Positions 1 to 10,309 are shown, counted from the stretch's first letter. The stretch is 64,000 bases of DNA from Turritopsis dohrnii (GCA_027922465.2 BQMF02000014.1:1674001-1738000), one strand, 5' to 3'. Translations and numbers: made by a program. Notes: generated from the letters alone by a model not told the origin.

Positions 1-69
1 CTCCTCTTGTGTACAATCCTTATAAAGACCAATGTGAACATGGTGATGAATATCCTTGTAAACAGCTAA
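1..69 (+). CDS. Exon 1 (partial): end of a B-type domain
   Basis: The first bases encode the C-terminal end of a B module (VYNPYKDQCEHGDEYPCKQL), with cysteines 5 and 6 of the CBM14 pattern. The exon stops after one base of a split codon at a perfect GTAAGT donor (70-75). The rest of the domain lies outside the window. Confidence 0.8.
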   Translation, partial: LLLCTILIKTNVNMVMNILVNS

Positions 70-3000
70 GTAAGTACTAAAACTTGTCTGTTCTTCCTGC
101 ACCTTGCAACAGCAGCTATATATTTCATGAAATATCATTTATTTCTTCAAGCATGAAGATGGGTGAGTGTAAGGGTTCAAATTATGGTACAGTCATGTCA
201 GTAACTATGACAGTTAACAGCATCCTCGTTGATTTTTCAGAATAAAGTTAATATCTTAAGGTGTTGTGAAGTTGATCAATCTATAGGTTCATTGGTGGAC
301 ATTTGTAAACTTTACTAAAAAATGATTCTCAGCATAATGTGGAACAAAGACGAATTTCATCACGAAAATTTCCCAAATGAGTCACTCTAAAATAAAAGTA
401 CCTTTATAAAATTAGAATTTCTAACAACTACGTCATGTGAAAACATAGTTTGAAATCTCTGAATAATAACCCATGATAAGCATGATAAGTGTTAATAAGT
501 ATTAAATGTTTTTCCAAGAAAATAAACAGGATTTTCTTTTATGAAACATCTTTAACATTTTGTGTTGACTTTGTGATATACTTTGGAATTAAATTACAAG
601 TCTGAAGGACATATTTAACTTATTATTATGGCTTGTGTTTTTTCAAACTGCACAGCACAAAATAGGAATGCTTTGAAAAGTGTGATTTCTTTCAAAACCT
701 CTTGGAAGGTGTTTAACGAAGCTGGTTGAAAAGAAGATTGACTTGGGTATGTAAAGATGATACTTTCTTGGATTACTCCTCTGAAAAATGCTTTATAAAA
801 ACTTTCTTAAATTCATCAAATATATAATATGCCATGTTGTTTTTGTCACAGTCTGATGCTTATTTTTATAAGGAATAGTTGTTTTTCATGAGCCGTAGAG
901 ATTTAAGGTACTATTTTCATCGGAACAAATAAGGCAATCTTGCTTGTTTTCAATGTTTTTTAAAAAAGAAACCTTGAAACAAATAAATTGACCAATTTCT
1001 TGCAGATACATGCAGATACAGACAATGTTAAGTGTTTGAGTGCTTAGTGGGGCTTTAACGCTCATATTTTCTGTTTTTCCATTTTTTCCTGACTAAAATG
1101 TATTATTCTCTGAAGTTATTATTCTCATCACCCAATTTTTATTTTAGCTTTCCTGGAACTAAAACATCTCTTCATTTTTGTTTCATAAGCCAACATTTTA
1201 AACTCACCTAAAATTACCAACTGTGGTTTTATTATAATAAGGGAATCTAGTTTTCTTCTTAACAAAAAGGAATATAATTTTCGATTTTAGAATCTACTTT
1301 GTTTGGATTTGTAGCGGATGGAGCCTGTAGTGGAAAACCTGATGGGAATTACCCAATACCGGATGTGTTTAAATATCTTATATGTAAAGGTGGAAAATCG
1401 TATGAAGGCACATGCCCAGAAAGGGAAATATTTGATTCGGAAACATTGACTTGTGTCACAGTGAATTTTCAAGCTCTCTCAAAGTTTTGTGACTTTAGAG
1501 CAGATGGTGACTGGCGCAATCCTTGGAACTGTTATGGTTATATAGTATGCAAAAACCACACCACAATGGTAACGCCATGTTTGCTGAATGGGTTTGTTTT
1601 CAACCCATATGAGGATGTTTGTGATCAGCATGGATTTCCGTGTAAGACAATATATGGTTATAGAAAAGGATACCATATTGCAAAAGCAATAGATAAGGAC
1701 CTCAACAATCATCATCCTGAAGTAGTAGCAGATAATCCTTGCGCAACAAAACCAGATGGAAATTATGTCATTCGAGATGTCTTCAGTTACTTGAATTGTA
1801 AGAATCACGTGGCAAAATATGTGAGGTGTGGTGTAAATGAACTCTTTGACGAGGTGACAAAAAAATGTGATGCTGGTAGTGAATACAACAGTGACACATT
1901 TTGTTTCGAGAGAACTGATGGACATTATCGAAACCCATGGAATTGTCATGGTTTTGTGAGCTGTGTTGGAGGGCATTATTTCGAACAGAGTTGTCCTGAA
2001 AATCTTGTTTATGACCCATACAATAATATTTGTGAATATCCAACAGTATTCAAATGTGAAATACTCAGTAAGATAACAATTACTTTCATTCTTGGTATCA
2101 GTGTTTCATCAAGTTTTATGAAGCTCAGATGGTCAACCTAAATATATATTTTTTTTAGAAACCAAGCAGTGCTCATTTATTCCATCTTGTACAGACACCA
2201 AAAACCGCTGTCTTCATGCCCCTGATGGAAAATATCCCATTCGTGATGTGTTTAAATACTTGCAATGTAAAAACCACACTGAAATTATAGGTTCTTGTGC
2301 TGAAAATGAGATTTTTAAACCTTCAAAGAGTGATTGTGTTCCAGCCTCTCAAGTAACAAGGGGTAAAATGTTTTTCAGTCATATTACTAATAAATACATT
2401 CGTATTTAATGTGAAAATTTATTTAAAGATTATGATGCAGCTATTCTATCATAAAAACCATATACTACTGTTGCTACTAATCTTTACTACTGTGAACAAC
2501 ATAAGGACTTGCAATTTGCTGTTATTATATTCCCATACTGTGGTTATGTTCTATATAGATGAGAGCTATTCATAACATTTTTTTTTCTTATTAGAAAATT
2601 TTTGTGAAGATAGAACGAAATGCTTTAGCAATTGGAGAGATCCCTGGAATTGTCACAAGTTTCTAACTTGTCTTTTGACACATCTTTTTACTCAAGATTG
2701 TGCGACACAAACTTTAGTGTATGATCCTGATACAAATCATTGTCTTTATGGCCATCAAGTTAAGTGTGTTACTGTAAATACTGGTAAATATGTTATTTTC
2801 TCTTCTTACTTTTCTTAAAAAATTTTGACATTTCTATAGAAGAAATAGCTCGAAGGATTGCACATGACAGAGTACATTTGGTTTTAATTTTTGGAATAGA
2901 GTGTAGAAATATAGCAATTATCATAATGCAAATAAAATGCTGCAAGTATAAGTCTCCTCTGCAAAAGGCAATTATAATGCATGATTTTCTAGGTAAGAAA

Positions 3001-6000
3001 GCACTGTCTCATATAAAAATATCAACTTTCTACTTTTTCTAACTTCCCTTTATCAATTTCCAGCATACGTTATAGAACCCAGCAGAGACCCACCAATAGG
3101 GACCTTGCAAACGGGACCCAGGACCATAAAATCAAAGGTGGGACCCACGGCCCGCGACCCTAAAGTCAAAGGTGGGATCCGGGACCTGAGATCTTAACAT
3201 CAAAGGTGGGACCCAGGACCCAGGACTCTCGGATCAAAAATCAGACCCTCAGAACAAACAATTCTTTTGAAAAGATAAATATTAACACACAGTAATTGTG
3301 TCGTTTTGCACCATAATAATAATAATGTATTGCATTGTAGTTTTTCAGCAAAGTGGATCTATTTGAAAGTGCAGTAATTTCCTTGACTGGTGCAGAGTAA
3401 CAAGTCATTGTGAAGTATTAAGATTTATTTGTGCGTAATCAATCAAATCGTGTGGGTGATTTTTTGTTACGTGGTAAAAGGCATACCGGAAAAGTGGGAT
3501 CTGGGAATCAGGACTCCCAACCGTACATACAAGAGGTGGAACCCAAGACCAGGGAGCCTATATGTGATGGGTGGGACACCGGATTCAGATCCTTTCCCTT
3601 ATACAATTGCAGCTCGGAGAACTGTGAATTCTTTCTTGTTAACTTCATAGCTGTGATACACGTGTGATAATGTAAATGTTAATCAATACTTCTTTTAACA
3701 AAAAGTGTCAAATTGGTTCCTGCTTGGCCTGGTCAAGCTTATGAAGATTATTATTAGAAAATATACAAATAGATTAAAAATAAAATGCTATATGTTAATA
3801 TTTATCTTTTTCGAAAGAATTGTTTGTTTAGAGAATTTTTGTGCACACTTTCAGCAACCGGATCCCAGGTCTGACTTTTGAATTGAGCATCCTGGGTCCT
3901 GGGTCTTGCCTTTGATGTTCGGGTCCTGGGTCCTGAGTCCCACCTTTGATTTTTAGGGTCCTGGGTCCCGTTTGCAGGGTCTGTATTGGTGGGTCTCGGC
4001 TGGGTTCTGGTTGGTTCCTGCTAGGTTCTGGTCAGTTCATGTTTTATAAAATATGAATTTCCAGTTGGTTTTTATTATCTTGAATTTTTGAGAAGTTCGA
4101 AATTTCAAAATTCAATCCATTGTGTAACTTGAAACTTCGAAGACATAAACTTGAATCAGCTATTGCCAAGTCTTTGATTCTTGTTAGATTCAATTTCAAC
4201 TCAAGATTCTGTTTCTCTAACCGTTTCACCTGGTATCAAAGACATATGTACAAACTTACCTGATGGAAAATACGCGCCTCGCAATGTGTTTAACATCCTG
4301 GTCTGTGATGATCACCATTCCAAAGTTATGAATTGTCCAAAAGGTGAAATCTATGTGCCTGGTAATGTGGATTGCACAGATGCAAAGGATATAACAGAAG
4401 GTAAAATAGTTTCTTTTTTTCTCGAAGCATTTTTGTTGTGGGATTTAGTAGTCAAGCATAAAATCACGTTATGACTACCATGATAATGAAAATGAAAATG
4501 AAAACTTATTTATAAAAAGTCAAGCTTTCCTATGTTTCTTTTTTTATTTGTTGCTGATACAGCTTTAATTTCTTGCAGTGCCGCATGCCGTTCCTTAAGT
4601 AACTAACCTTTTGAATGGTCTAATAAGATATTTGTTAGGATATTTTTTACTGTAGCACTGATGATGGTTATAACGAAAAGCTTTTGCTTATTTTAAACTT
4701 GTTGTTGCTTTTAATTTTTCTGTCAAATAACAATTTTTTGAATTATTCATTTAAATAGTTTTGCAGATATTTGCACAATTTTGTCGATTTTGATTGAACA
4801 CAGAAGGAACAGTTCTTCACCCCATCATTCTCGATTCTAATTTCAAAAGAGCTATGACAATTCTAAATGCTATTTTTGCTTCATAGCAAGATCTTGGAGA
4901 GCTGGTTTTGGGAAATTATGAAGCTATTATTTTGGTCAGTACTATTTTCATTCATAGATAACTTCTGTGTGAATCGTACAGATGGCAACTGGCTCAATCC
5001 ATGGGATTGCCATTCTTTTTACACATGCTCCAATGGAATTCTGTTCAAACAAAAATGTCCTGGCAGCTTGATTTATGACCCGACCTATGATAAGTGTGAC
5101 CATGTTGGTGAAACTCCATGTAAGGTGTTGGGTAAGTGTTTGAAATTTTCCTCCAACTTTTTTCAACATTGGTGCAATGAATATGTAATCGCTAAACTTT
5201 CCTATTGTAAGATTTACAATAGGAAAGAGCAAACTTATGTATAGCAGCTGCTCTCAATGTGTTGGTCTGACAATTGTTACCATCATACTTTTATGATATA
5301 AGTCTTGTCAAATTGGTTTGGGTTAGTGAGAATAACGTTCAGACTTTGCCTCATTTGTTCAAATACGTTCGAAAGTTTTTTCGTGTTAATGTAATGTAAC
5401 AGATGTTTAGATGAACATATAATCTCTTATGTATAAAATTGTCCAAGTTGAGATCTTTCAAAATGATTTTAATTGATGTTTGCTACACGAAACAAACAAA
5501 ATTGAAACATATAATCTATTTTGTGCTAGAAAAAGAAAATGTCGACATAACCTTTTCGACTGGTAGCCTTGTGGTAGAGTGCTCGCTTCCTGTTCGGGAG
5601 GTCGTGGGTTCAATCCCCGACCGAGTCATGCCAGCGACTATAACAGTGTGAATCAATCCTCTCTGCTTAGCACTCAGCAAGAGAGTAGGAATGATGTCTA
5701 GGGTGGTTGTCTAGTTGAGCGGTTCCTGTCATTACAGCTTCCGTAGCCCAAATGGGGGCTTTAAATGCTGTAGGATCTCCTTCGCAGGACCCTCATTGAT
5801 AACAGTACCTTAAGGAACTGAAGAGGCTATCCTGGGTAAACATTCGTAAATAAATAAATAAATAAATTTTAATGTTTTCCTACGAACCAATTATCTTAGC
5901 AATTTCAATCGATACTAATGAAATTTGAAACCTCAAAATTTCATGTTATGACCACCTGCTTATTCCCATATTATTTGCAATTTCATGTTTTGCAACATGC

Positions 6001-9000
6001 AAAGGTTTTAGTTTTGTATTTTTATTTAGGGCCAAAGTTTATTACATTCACTTCACAAAGCTTGGTTTCTCCTATTCAAGATTACACAGATAAAGATCCC
6101 TGTACTTATTTACCTGATGGAAATTACGGCATCCGTGATGTTTTTACAATTATGGTTTGTAAAGATCATGTGCACACGTTTGTTTCTTGTCCTGAAGAAA
6201 CTATCTATGTGCCTGGAAATTCTAAGTGTTCTCCTGTGTCAAGTGTTAGTATGGGTATGTAGTGTTTTTATTTTTTCTTTGTTTGTGGTTTGGTACCATG
6301 AATTGAGTGACTATTGTTACAAAACTCATATAATTTTAATATGCCTAGAACTACCTTTTGATTAAATACATAATACTAATTCATTTTGTGAACCAAAGTT
6401 TATTTTTTATCAAAGGATTTTATTGTGGCACCACGTTAATAGATTTTTGATAATCTACTTCTGTCACTCAAGCTCTGACCACAAACCAACATTAACATTA
6501 CAGTGTTTTTGACTTAATGACTTTAAAATTATGTCATTTACTTTTCCACCTTGTTATTCATCCAGATACATTTTGCAAGCATCGAACTGATGGCAATTGG
6601 CGAAATCCTTGGAATTGTCAGCACTACATTACATGTCATGCTGGTCACACCTTTGATCGTAAATGCTCCATCAAAACCATTCTTTATTACAATCCATATC
6701 TGGATCTTTGTGCTTATCCGTTTCAATACAGCTGCAAACAAGTTCGTAAGTAAAGCTGCGTTAAATAACATCAGTGTTTCTATCATATCAAAAAATATTT
6801 GATCATGATGTGATTAGGTGGGCCAACTGAGTCGAATTAGGCGGTCTTAATTATTAATTTTAATTCCTCACATGATATGGGCTAATTAATGTCACGTGGT
6901 ATGGAAGTTTCATTCTTCGTATCGGTTATCCAGGCTGGCCCAATTGAAATATTACAGGAGAATCTTTTAGTCAGCTTTGCTAAGCTCTGTCAGACAAGGA
7001 TAGATCCCAGTAAAGTTGGGTTGTTTTTCCTGTTTAAATTTAAATTGATAAGATCACTTTAGTGATAGTAAATGAGACCTGCGTTAAGATGGGTTCACAT
7101 GGTGTATATCTTCAACACTTCAGCGATCGTTGTAACAAAACATTCTCTGAGGTTTTAAAACCCAGGAAAGAAATTTTTTATTTGTCATTTCTATCTAGAC
7201 CAAAAAACTATAACATCCAGTCCACAGCGCTTGGTTGTTGCTATGCAAGATCATATGGATAAGGATCCATGTACTTACTTACCTGATGGAAATTACGGCA
7301 TCCGTGATGTTTTTACAATCATGGTTTGTAAAAATCATGCGCACATTTTAATTTCATGTCCCAAAGAAACTATCTATGTGCCTGGAAATTCTAAGTGTTC
7401 TCCTGTGTCAAGTGTTAGTATGGGTATGTAGTGCTTTATCTCTTCTTTTCTGAACCGCATCCCTGTAGCAACAAAGTAGTCCTGTTTTGGCAAAAAAATT
7501 TTGCATCATTTTTGTATAAAATGTGTTCACTCTTCCTTGAACCATAAGATCAAGGCACTTACCCTGGAAGTTGAAAATAAGGAATGAAATATGATTGGGA
7601 TTTAGTTCAAGGTACCAAGAATGTTATTTAAGATGAACAGATGTCTTTTCATATTATTTCAATTCTCTTAGGATATTTAGTTTGTTTTATGCATGGGCAA
7701 TTATCAAAAACGTCTCTAATATGTAATCTTGCTGTTTGAAAATCAAATGGTCTTTGTGGCTTTATTTACTTTTCCACCTTGTTATTCATCCAGATACATT
7801 TTGCAAGCAACGAACGGATGGCAATTGGCGAAATCCTTGGAATTGTCAGCATTACATCACATGTCATGCTGGTCACACCTTTGATCGTAAATGCTCCATC
7901 AAAACTACACTTTATTACAATCCATATCTGGATCTTTGTGCTTATCCGTTTCAATACAGTTGCAAACAAGTTCGTAAGTAAAGCTGCGTTGAGTAACATC
8001 AGAATGTTTTCTCTTTTTCTCTGCGTTCTTTATAGCTGACCATTGGGTAAAACTTTCAAAAAGTCGTTGCGATGAAGAGCCTTTCTATTGAAATAGTGTG
8101 TATATTTCTATAGAAATGCACTCCTTTGCAGCGATTTCTCGATTTCTGCCCATTGGATGTGGGAGATTAGAAATCATGAACCCATTATATCGTATATAAT
8201 ACCATTATTTGAGTCATGTTTCTCTCATTTTGGGGCAAGCTACTAATGAGAGGCATGCATCTTTACATGCATTTTCGCACCTTTTTCGATTAGTGCAAAA
8301 TTCGAAATTGCACCAAGAAAAGTTCAAGGTGTTCGTTTGAGAGTTGTTTCTTTTTAGTCTCTTTTATAATAATACTGTTAAAAGCTGATTTTCTTTTGTT
8401 TCTAGAAACGTCCATATCCCAGTCGCCAGTGCTACCATCATTAAAACCATCAGTGGATAACCTCTGCAAGGATAGACCAGATGGGAAATATGCTGTACGA
8501 GACGTGTTCAAGTATTTAGTCTGTAAAGACCACAAAGACAGTTACGTGAGTTGTCCGGACAACCAGTATTTTTCACCGTCGTTCAAAAGTTGTATCTCCA
8601 AAAAGGAAGGGTTGGGTATGTGTTTTGTTGCGATGCTATGACGTTTGTTTCTTCGTAGCAACAGATAATTACGCATAACCCTCTCAGATTTCTGTTGACT
8701 CGTGTTCTATAAATTAAAGCTATGAAACTACGATGCTATCCGTCCACTGAACAATGATCGCTCTTCGTTAATTTGTTTGTGTACGTGTTTTGCAATTTAG
8801 ATTTGTTCTGTGTCAAACGTTCCATTGGTAATTGGCGAGATCCATGGAATTGCCATGGTTACATAACTTGTGTTGGACACTATGCATACGAGCGACCATG
8901 TTCGAAATTGACGACTTTGAATTACGATCCCGACAACGATTTGTGCGAGTATCCGAAAATATTCCCGTGTAAACAACTCGGTAAGGGCCTGTCTACTCTA

Positions 9001-9452
9001 TGTAGATTTTAGTTTCATTTTCTGTTGTTTTAATTCTTGAAGTAAAGTCACATGTTATCTACACTGAAAGATATCGAGGTCATTTTCCTGATAGTCGAAT
9101 AGCTCAATTTCGGTATACTTCACACGTGCATTCATTCCCATACGAGGTCGAAGCTAAGAAAATGAGTGGCGAGTATTGCTCTCCAATTTTGCACAACACT
9201 GTGTTTCTTTCTTTCTGAAAAACTAAATCCTGATAAACAAGTAAGTTCAAATACCAACAACTGTAAACAAAAGATCCGCCAACCTCATGCCGTTGACCAG
9301 CAAATTAAAATCCGTTCAAAATCATCCCAAGTTGCTTACAAAAATTTATTATGGTGAATACTTACTAACTCGTATCCTTTATTTTCCATTTAGCGAGCTC
9401 AAAAGATATGATTCCCAATGTGATCGAAGAAGAGGAATATGTTACGTTTTAA
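1..9452 (+). CDS. Multi-domain CBM14/peritrophin-A-like chitin-binding protein, 3' part (13 exons)
   Basis: Joined exons, all phase 1: 1-69, 1291-2067, 2159-2362, 2595-2783, 4188-4400, 4958-5131, 6030-6254, 6566-6745, 7199-7423, 7794-7973, 8406-8615, 8801-8980, 9394-9452. About 960 residues are visible; the start lies left of the window. Two cysteine-rich modules alternate. Module A is C-x(2-4)-PDG-x-Y-x-x-R-DVF-x-Y-L-x-C with two more cysteines. Module B is FC-x-x-RTDGNWRNPWNCHGY-x-TC with six cysteines spaced like CBM14 (about 13, 5, 9, 14, 7 residues between them in exon 8). CBM14 domains bind chitin in peritrophic matrix, cuticle and other extracellular coats, so a secreted matrix role is inferred. 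No membrane segment or catalytic domain is seen. The tail after the last domain is short and acidic (IEEEEYVTF, stop). Frame continuity over 12 junctions makes the model strong; chitin binding itself is inferred, and the A modules may not bind. Confidence 0.85.
70..1290 (+). other. Intron 1, no recognised content
   Basis: AT-rich intron of 1221 bases between a GTAAGT donor and a TTTTCGATTTTAG acceptor. I found no coding segment, no complete repeat and no RNA gene, apart from a short direct repeat (GATACATGCAGATACA) near 1004-1020. Confidence 0.6.
1291..2067 (+). CDS. Exon 2: four domains A-B-A-B in one uninterrupted exon
   Basis: This 777-base exon encodes 259 residues with no internal intron. 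In order: A (PDGNYPIPDVFKYLIC, four Cys), B (ADGDWRNPWNCYGYIVC, six Cys), a 30-residue polar linker rich in His and Asp, A (PDGNYVIRDVFSYLNC) and B (TDGHYRNPWNCHGFVSC). Everywhere else in the gene each module has its own exon, so three introns appear to be missing here. The acceptor TTTTAG|AA completes an AAA codon with exon 1, and the donor is A|GTAAGA. An open frame on the opposite strand is a shadow of this exon. Confidence 0.88.
2159..2362 (+). CDS. Exon 3: A-type domain with extra cysteines
   Basis: 68 residues containing APDGKYPIRDVFKYLQC and two further cysteines typical of module A. Before the module come QCSFIPSCTDTKNRC, so this copy has two cysteines more than its siblings. Acceptor TTTTTTTTAG|AA, donor G|GTAAAA, phase 1 on both sides. 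It pairs with exon 4, which also has an extra cysteine. Confidence 0.82.
2595..2783 (+). CDS. Exon 4: B-type domain, divergent copy
   Basis: 63 residues with NFCEDRTKCFSNWRDPWNCHK at the start and VYDPDTNHC near the end. The usual TDGNW is replaced by TKCFSNW, which adds a seventh cysteine. Borders CTTATTAG|AA and G|GTAAAT are standard and in phase 1. It is the most divergent B copy but keeps all six canonical cysteines. Confidence 0.82.
3073..4008. mobile_element. Fold-back DNA element with about 215-bp inverted arms, inside intron 4
   Basis: The left end (GAACCCAGCAGAGACCCACC, 3075) is the near-exact reverse complement of the right end near 4006. The arms continue through repeated GGGACCCAGGACC and ATCAAAGGTGGGAC blocks and into AAAGATAAATATTAACA, about 3073-3292 and 3793-4008. 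The arms enclose about 500 unrelated bases. Each arm contains short tandem repeats of GGTCCTGGGTC type. I see no transposase. Open frames crossing it are artefacts of the repeat. No clear target-site duplication was found. Confidence 0.8.
4188..4400 (+). CDS. Exon 5: A-type domain with Ser/Thr-rich leader
   Basis: 71 residues. A Ser/Thr-rich linker (SISTQDSVSLTVSPG) leads into LPDGKYAPRNVFNILVC and the four-cysteine A pattern ending GNVDC. Arg-Asp of the RDVF motif is Arg-Asn here. Acceptor TTGTTAG|AT, donor G|GTAAAA, phase 1. Confidence 0.84.
4958..5131 (+). CDS. Exon 6: B-type domain
   Basis: 58 residues: NFCVNRTDGNWLNPWDCHSF, then TCSNG, KCPGSLIYDP, KCDHVGETPC. All six CBM14 cysteines are present. 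Borders TTCATAG|AT and G|GTAAGT, phase 1. An upstream in-frame extension back to 4867 is intron sequence and not coding. Confidence 0.86.
5288..5372. repeat. Dispersed repeat fragment in intron 6
   Basis: TCTTGTCAAATTGGTTTGGG and flanking bases recur at about 42424-42470. The adjoining TTTGCCTCATTTGTTCAAAT recurs at about 35757-35790. This is therefore a fragment of an interspersed repeat rather than gene-specific sequence; its type is unknown. Confidence 0.5.
5561..5868 (+). mobile_element. tRNA-derived SINE, full length, in intron 6
   Basis: The 5' end resembles a tRNA: A box TAGCCTTGTGG (5564-5574) and B box GGTTCAATCCC (5607-5617), an internal RNA polymerase III promoter. A tRNA-unrelated body follows, then a 3' tail of TAAA repeats (about 5847-5868). 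A second copy lies at 24488-24796 on the opposite strand, alike over its whole length. It is non-coding; the reading frame across its head is incidental. Confidence 0.88.
6030..6254 (+). CDS. Exon 7: A-type domain (duplicated unit, copy 1)
   Basis: 75 residues: a Ser/Thr linker, then DKDPCTYLPDGNYGIRDVF and a four-cysteine A module ending NSKCSPVSSVSM. The acceptor is TTTATTTAG|GG, which continues the split Gly codon from exon 6; donor G|GTATGT. Exon 9 is a close paralogue of identical length. Confidence 0.85.
6566..6745 (+). CDS. Exon 8: B-type domain (duplicated unit, copy 1)
   Basis: 60 residues: TFCKHRTDGNWRNPWNCQHY, TCHAGHTFDRKC, YYNPYLDLCAYPFQYSC, KQV. Six cysteines in perfect CBM14 spacing, with aromatic residues around NWRNPW and YYNPY typical of the carbohydrate-binding face. 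Acceptor TTATTCATCCAG|AT, donor C|GTAAGT. Confidence 0.87.
6746..7198 (+). other. Intron 8
   Basis: A 453-base intron between the two copies of the duplicated exon pair. It starts GTAAGTAAAGCTGCGTT, shared with the intron after exon 10. I saw nothing recognisable apart from a weak inverted match of AGGTGGGCCAACT with AGTTGGCC-like bases near 6930-6950. Confidence 0.4.
7199..7423 (+). CDS. Exon 9: A-type domain (duplicated unit, copy 2)
   Basis: 75 residues, same length as exon 7 and mostly identical from DKDPCTYLPDGNYGIRDVF to the end. Differences are concentrated in the leader and in the middle (NHAHILISCPKE against DHVHTFVSCPEE). Four cysteines. Acceptor TATCTAG|AC gives His with the C from exon 8; donor G|GTATGT. 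Confidence 0.85.
7794..7973 (+). CDS. Exon 10: B-type domain (duplicated unit, copy 2)
   Basis: 60 residues differing from exon 8 at only two positions that I can see (KQRTDG for KHRTDG; TTLYY for TILYY). The flanking splice sites and about 25 bases on each side are also conserved. Six cysteines. Confidence 0.87.
8040..8156 (+). mobile_element. Hairpin MITE (CCCAGYGGGC family), copy 1, in intron 10
   Basis: CCATTGGGTAAAA at the left and TGCCCATTGG at the right are imperfect terminal inverted repeats. Inside is the family core GATGAAGAGC ... ATTGAAATAGTGTGTATA ... GAAATGCACTCC, which folds back on itself. The family has about ten copies in the window. Confidence 0.78.
8406..8615 (+). CDS. Exon 11: A-type domain
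   Basis: 70 residues: a Ser/Pro-rich leader (SISQSPVLPSLKPSVD), then LCKDRPDGKYAVRDVFKYLVC, SCPDNQYFSP and a fourth cysteine. Acceptor TTTCTAG|AA, donor G|GTATGT, phase 1. Confidence 0.85.
8801..8980 (+). CDS. Exon 12: last B-type domain
   Basis: 60 residues: FCVKRSIGNWRDPWNCHGY, TCVGHYAYERPC, NYDPDNDLCEYP, FPCKQL. Six cysteines. The DG of the usual TDGNW is SIG here. Acceptor GCAATTTAG|AT, donor G|GTAAGG. Confidence 0.86.
9394..9452 (+). CDS. Exon 13: C-terminal tail and stop
   Basis: The acceptor TTTTCCATTTAG|CG keeps the phase-1 frame and gives Ala with the G from exon 12. Then ASSKDMIPNVIEEEEYVTF and TAA. A short acidic tail with no membrane anchor or GPI signal. No clear AATAAA follows within 250 bases, so the polyadenylation site is not placed. 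Confidence 0.75.
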
Positions 9453-9647
9453 ATTATCATCTGTTGTTCTTTATTATTGAGTAATGAGGTAAATCATCCG
9501 GAACGCAAATAATCTTTCTAGATCGGAAATGTCTTCATTTAGGGGATCAGGAATCCTTCTTTGAACAAGGCTCTAACTAATTTTTTCCCCCCATTTTTTT
9601 CGAACGTAAGCTAATGCATTTGAATACTGACGAAAGCCCAGTCCTTT

Positions 9648-9769
9648 CCCAGCGTGCGAAATCGTAAAAAAAGTCACTGCGACGAAGAGCATTTTTATTG
9701 AAATAGCGTGTATATTTCTATATAGGTGCACTCCTTCGCAGTTATTTTTTAATAAATGTGCCCGCTGGG
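9648..9769 (+). mobile_element. Hairpin MITE (CCCAGYGGGC family), copy 2
   Basis: Starts CCCAGCGTGCGAAATCG and ends GTGCCCGCTGGG, with the family core between. It lies just downstream of the chitin-binding gene. A long minus-strand open frame across it is incidental. Confidence 0.82.
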
Positions 9770-9810
9770 TTAGATTGGGCACTTGCATCATTCTACGAAA
9801 TGTTCGGTAT

Positions 9811-10040
9811 AATAGACTTGTTCTCGAATCTCTGTTTAAACAATAGATCCAAATCATCAAGTTTCGTCTTGTTTACTGTTTTACTAGCCTCACTTTGAAA
9901 GTTGTTTCACTAGCCTCACTCTGAAAGTTCTCTTATCATTTCCACAATGAAATAATTAAAAAGGAAAAAAAATTACGATCATGGAAACGAGGCCATACTG
10001 GGCTTGCGTGACGTTAAAACGGAATTCGGAATAGGTCTTT
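9811..10040 (+). mobile_element. MITE, AATAGACCTTTCCCGAAT family, copy 1
   Basis: Ends: AATAGACTTGTTCTCGAATC on the left; the right end reads, reversed, AAAAGACCTATTCCGAATTC. The middle holds the family signature GGAAACGAGGC. It contains an internal direct repeat of CACTAGCCTCACT... (about 9887-9925). Immediately followed by copy 2. Confidence 0.6.
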
Positions 10041-10122
10041 TATCAGTCATCAATAATGTGCTGCTGTCTTTCTGGAAGATAAATTTAAGTAAGGCTCTTG
10101 TCTTTAAATATAATAGACTTTT

Positions 10123-10309
10123 ATCGAATTTTCTGTTTTAAACATCTTGTTATGGCTAAGCCAACAGGTTTTAAAGACTGCGAAATGGAAATAATAAGTA
10201 AATATTACTAAGTAATAAGAAATGTAATTAGTGAAACAATAGAATGTATAGAAACGAGGCGAAACTTGATAACCAGGGTGTTTAAACAGAAATTCGGGAA
10301 ATGTGTATT
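10123..10309 (+). mobile_element. MITE, AATAGACCTTTCCCGAAT family, copy 2
   Basis: Left AATAGACTTTTATCGAATTT, right TTTAAACAGAAATTCGGGAA, i.e. inverted ends; contains GAAACGAGGCGAAACTTGAT near the right end, as in the copy at 36606. Confidence 0.65.

Noticed and set aside
1479..1976. 165-codon minus-strand frame
   Set aside because: It is the antisense shadow of exon 2 of the chitin-binding gene.
5561..5640. Possible tRNA gene
   Set aside because: A and B boxes are present but no full cloverleaf with acceptor stem; the sequence continues into a SINE body with a repeat tail.
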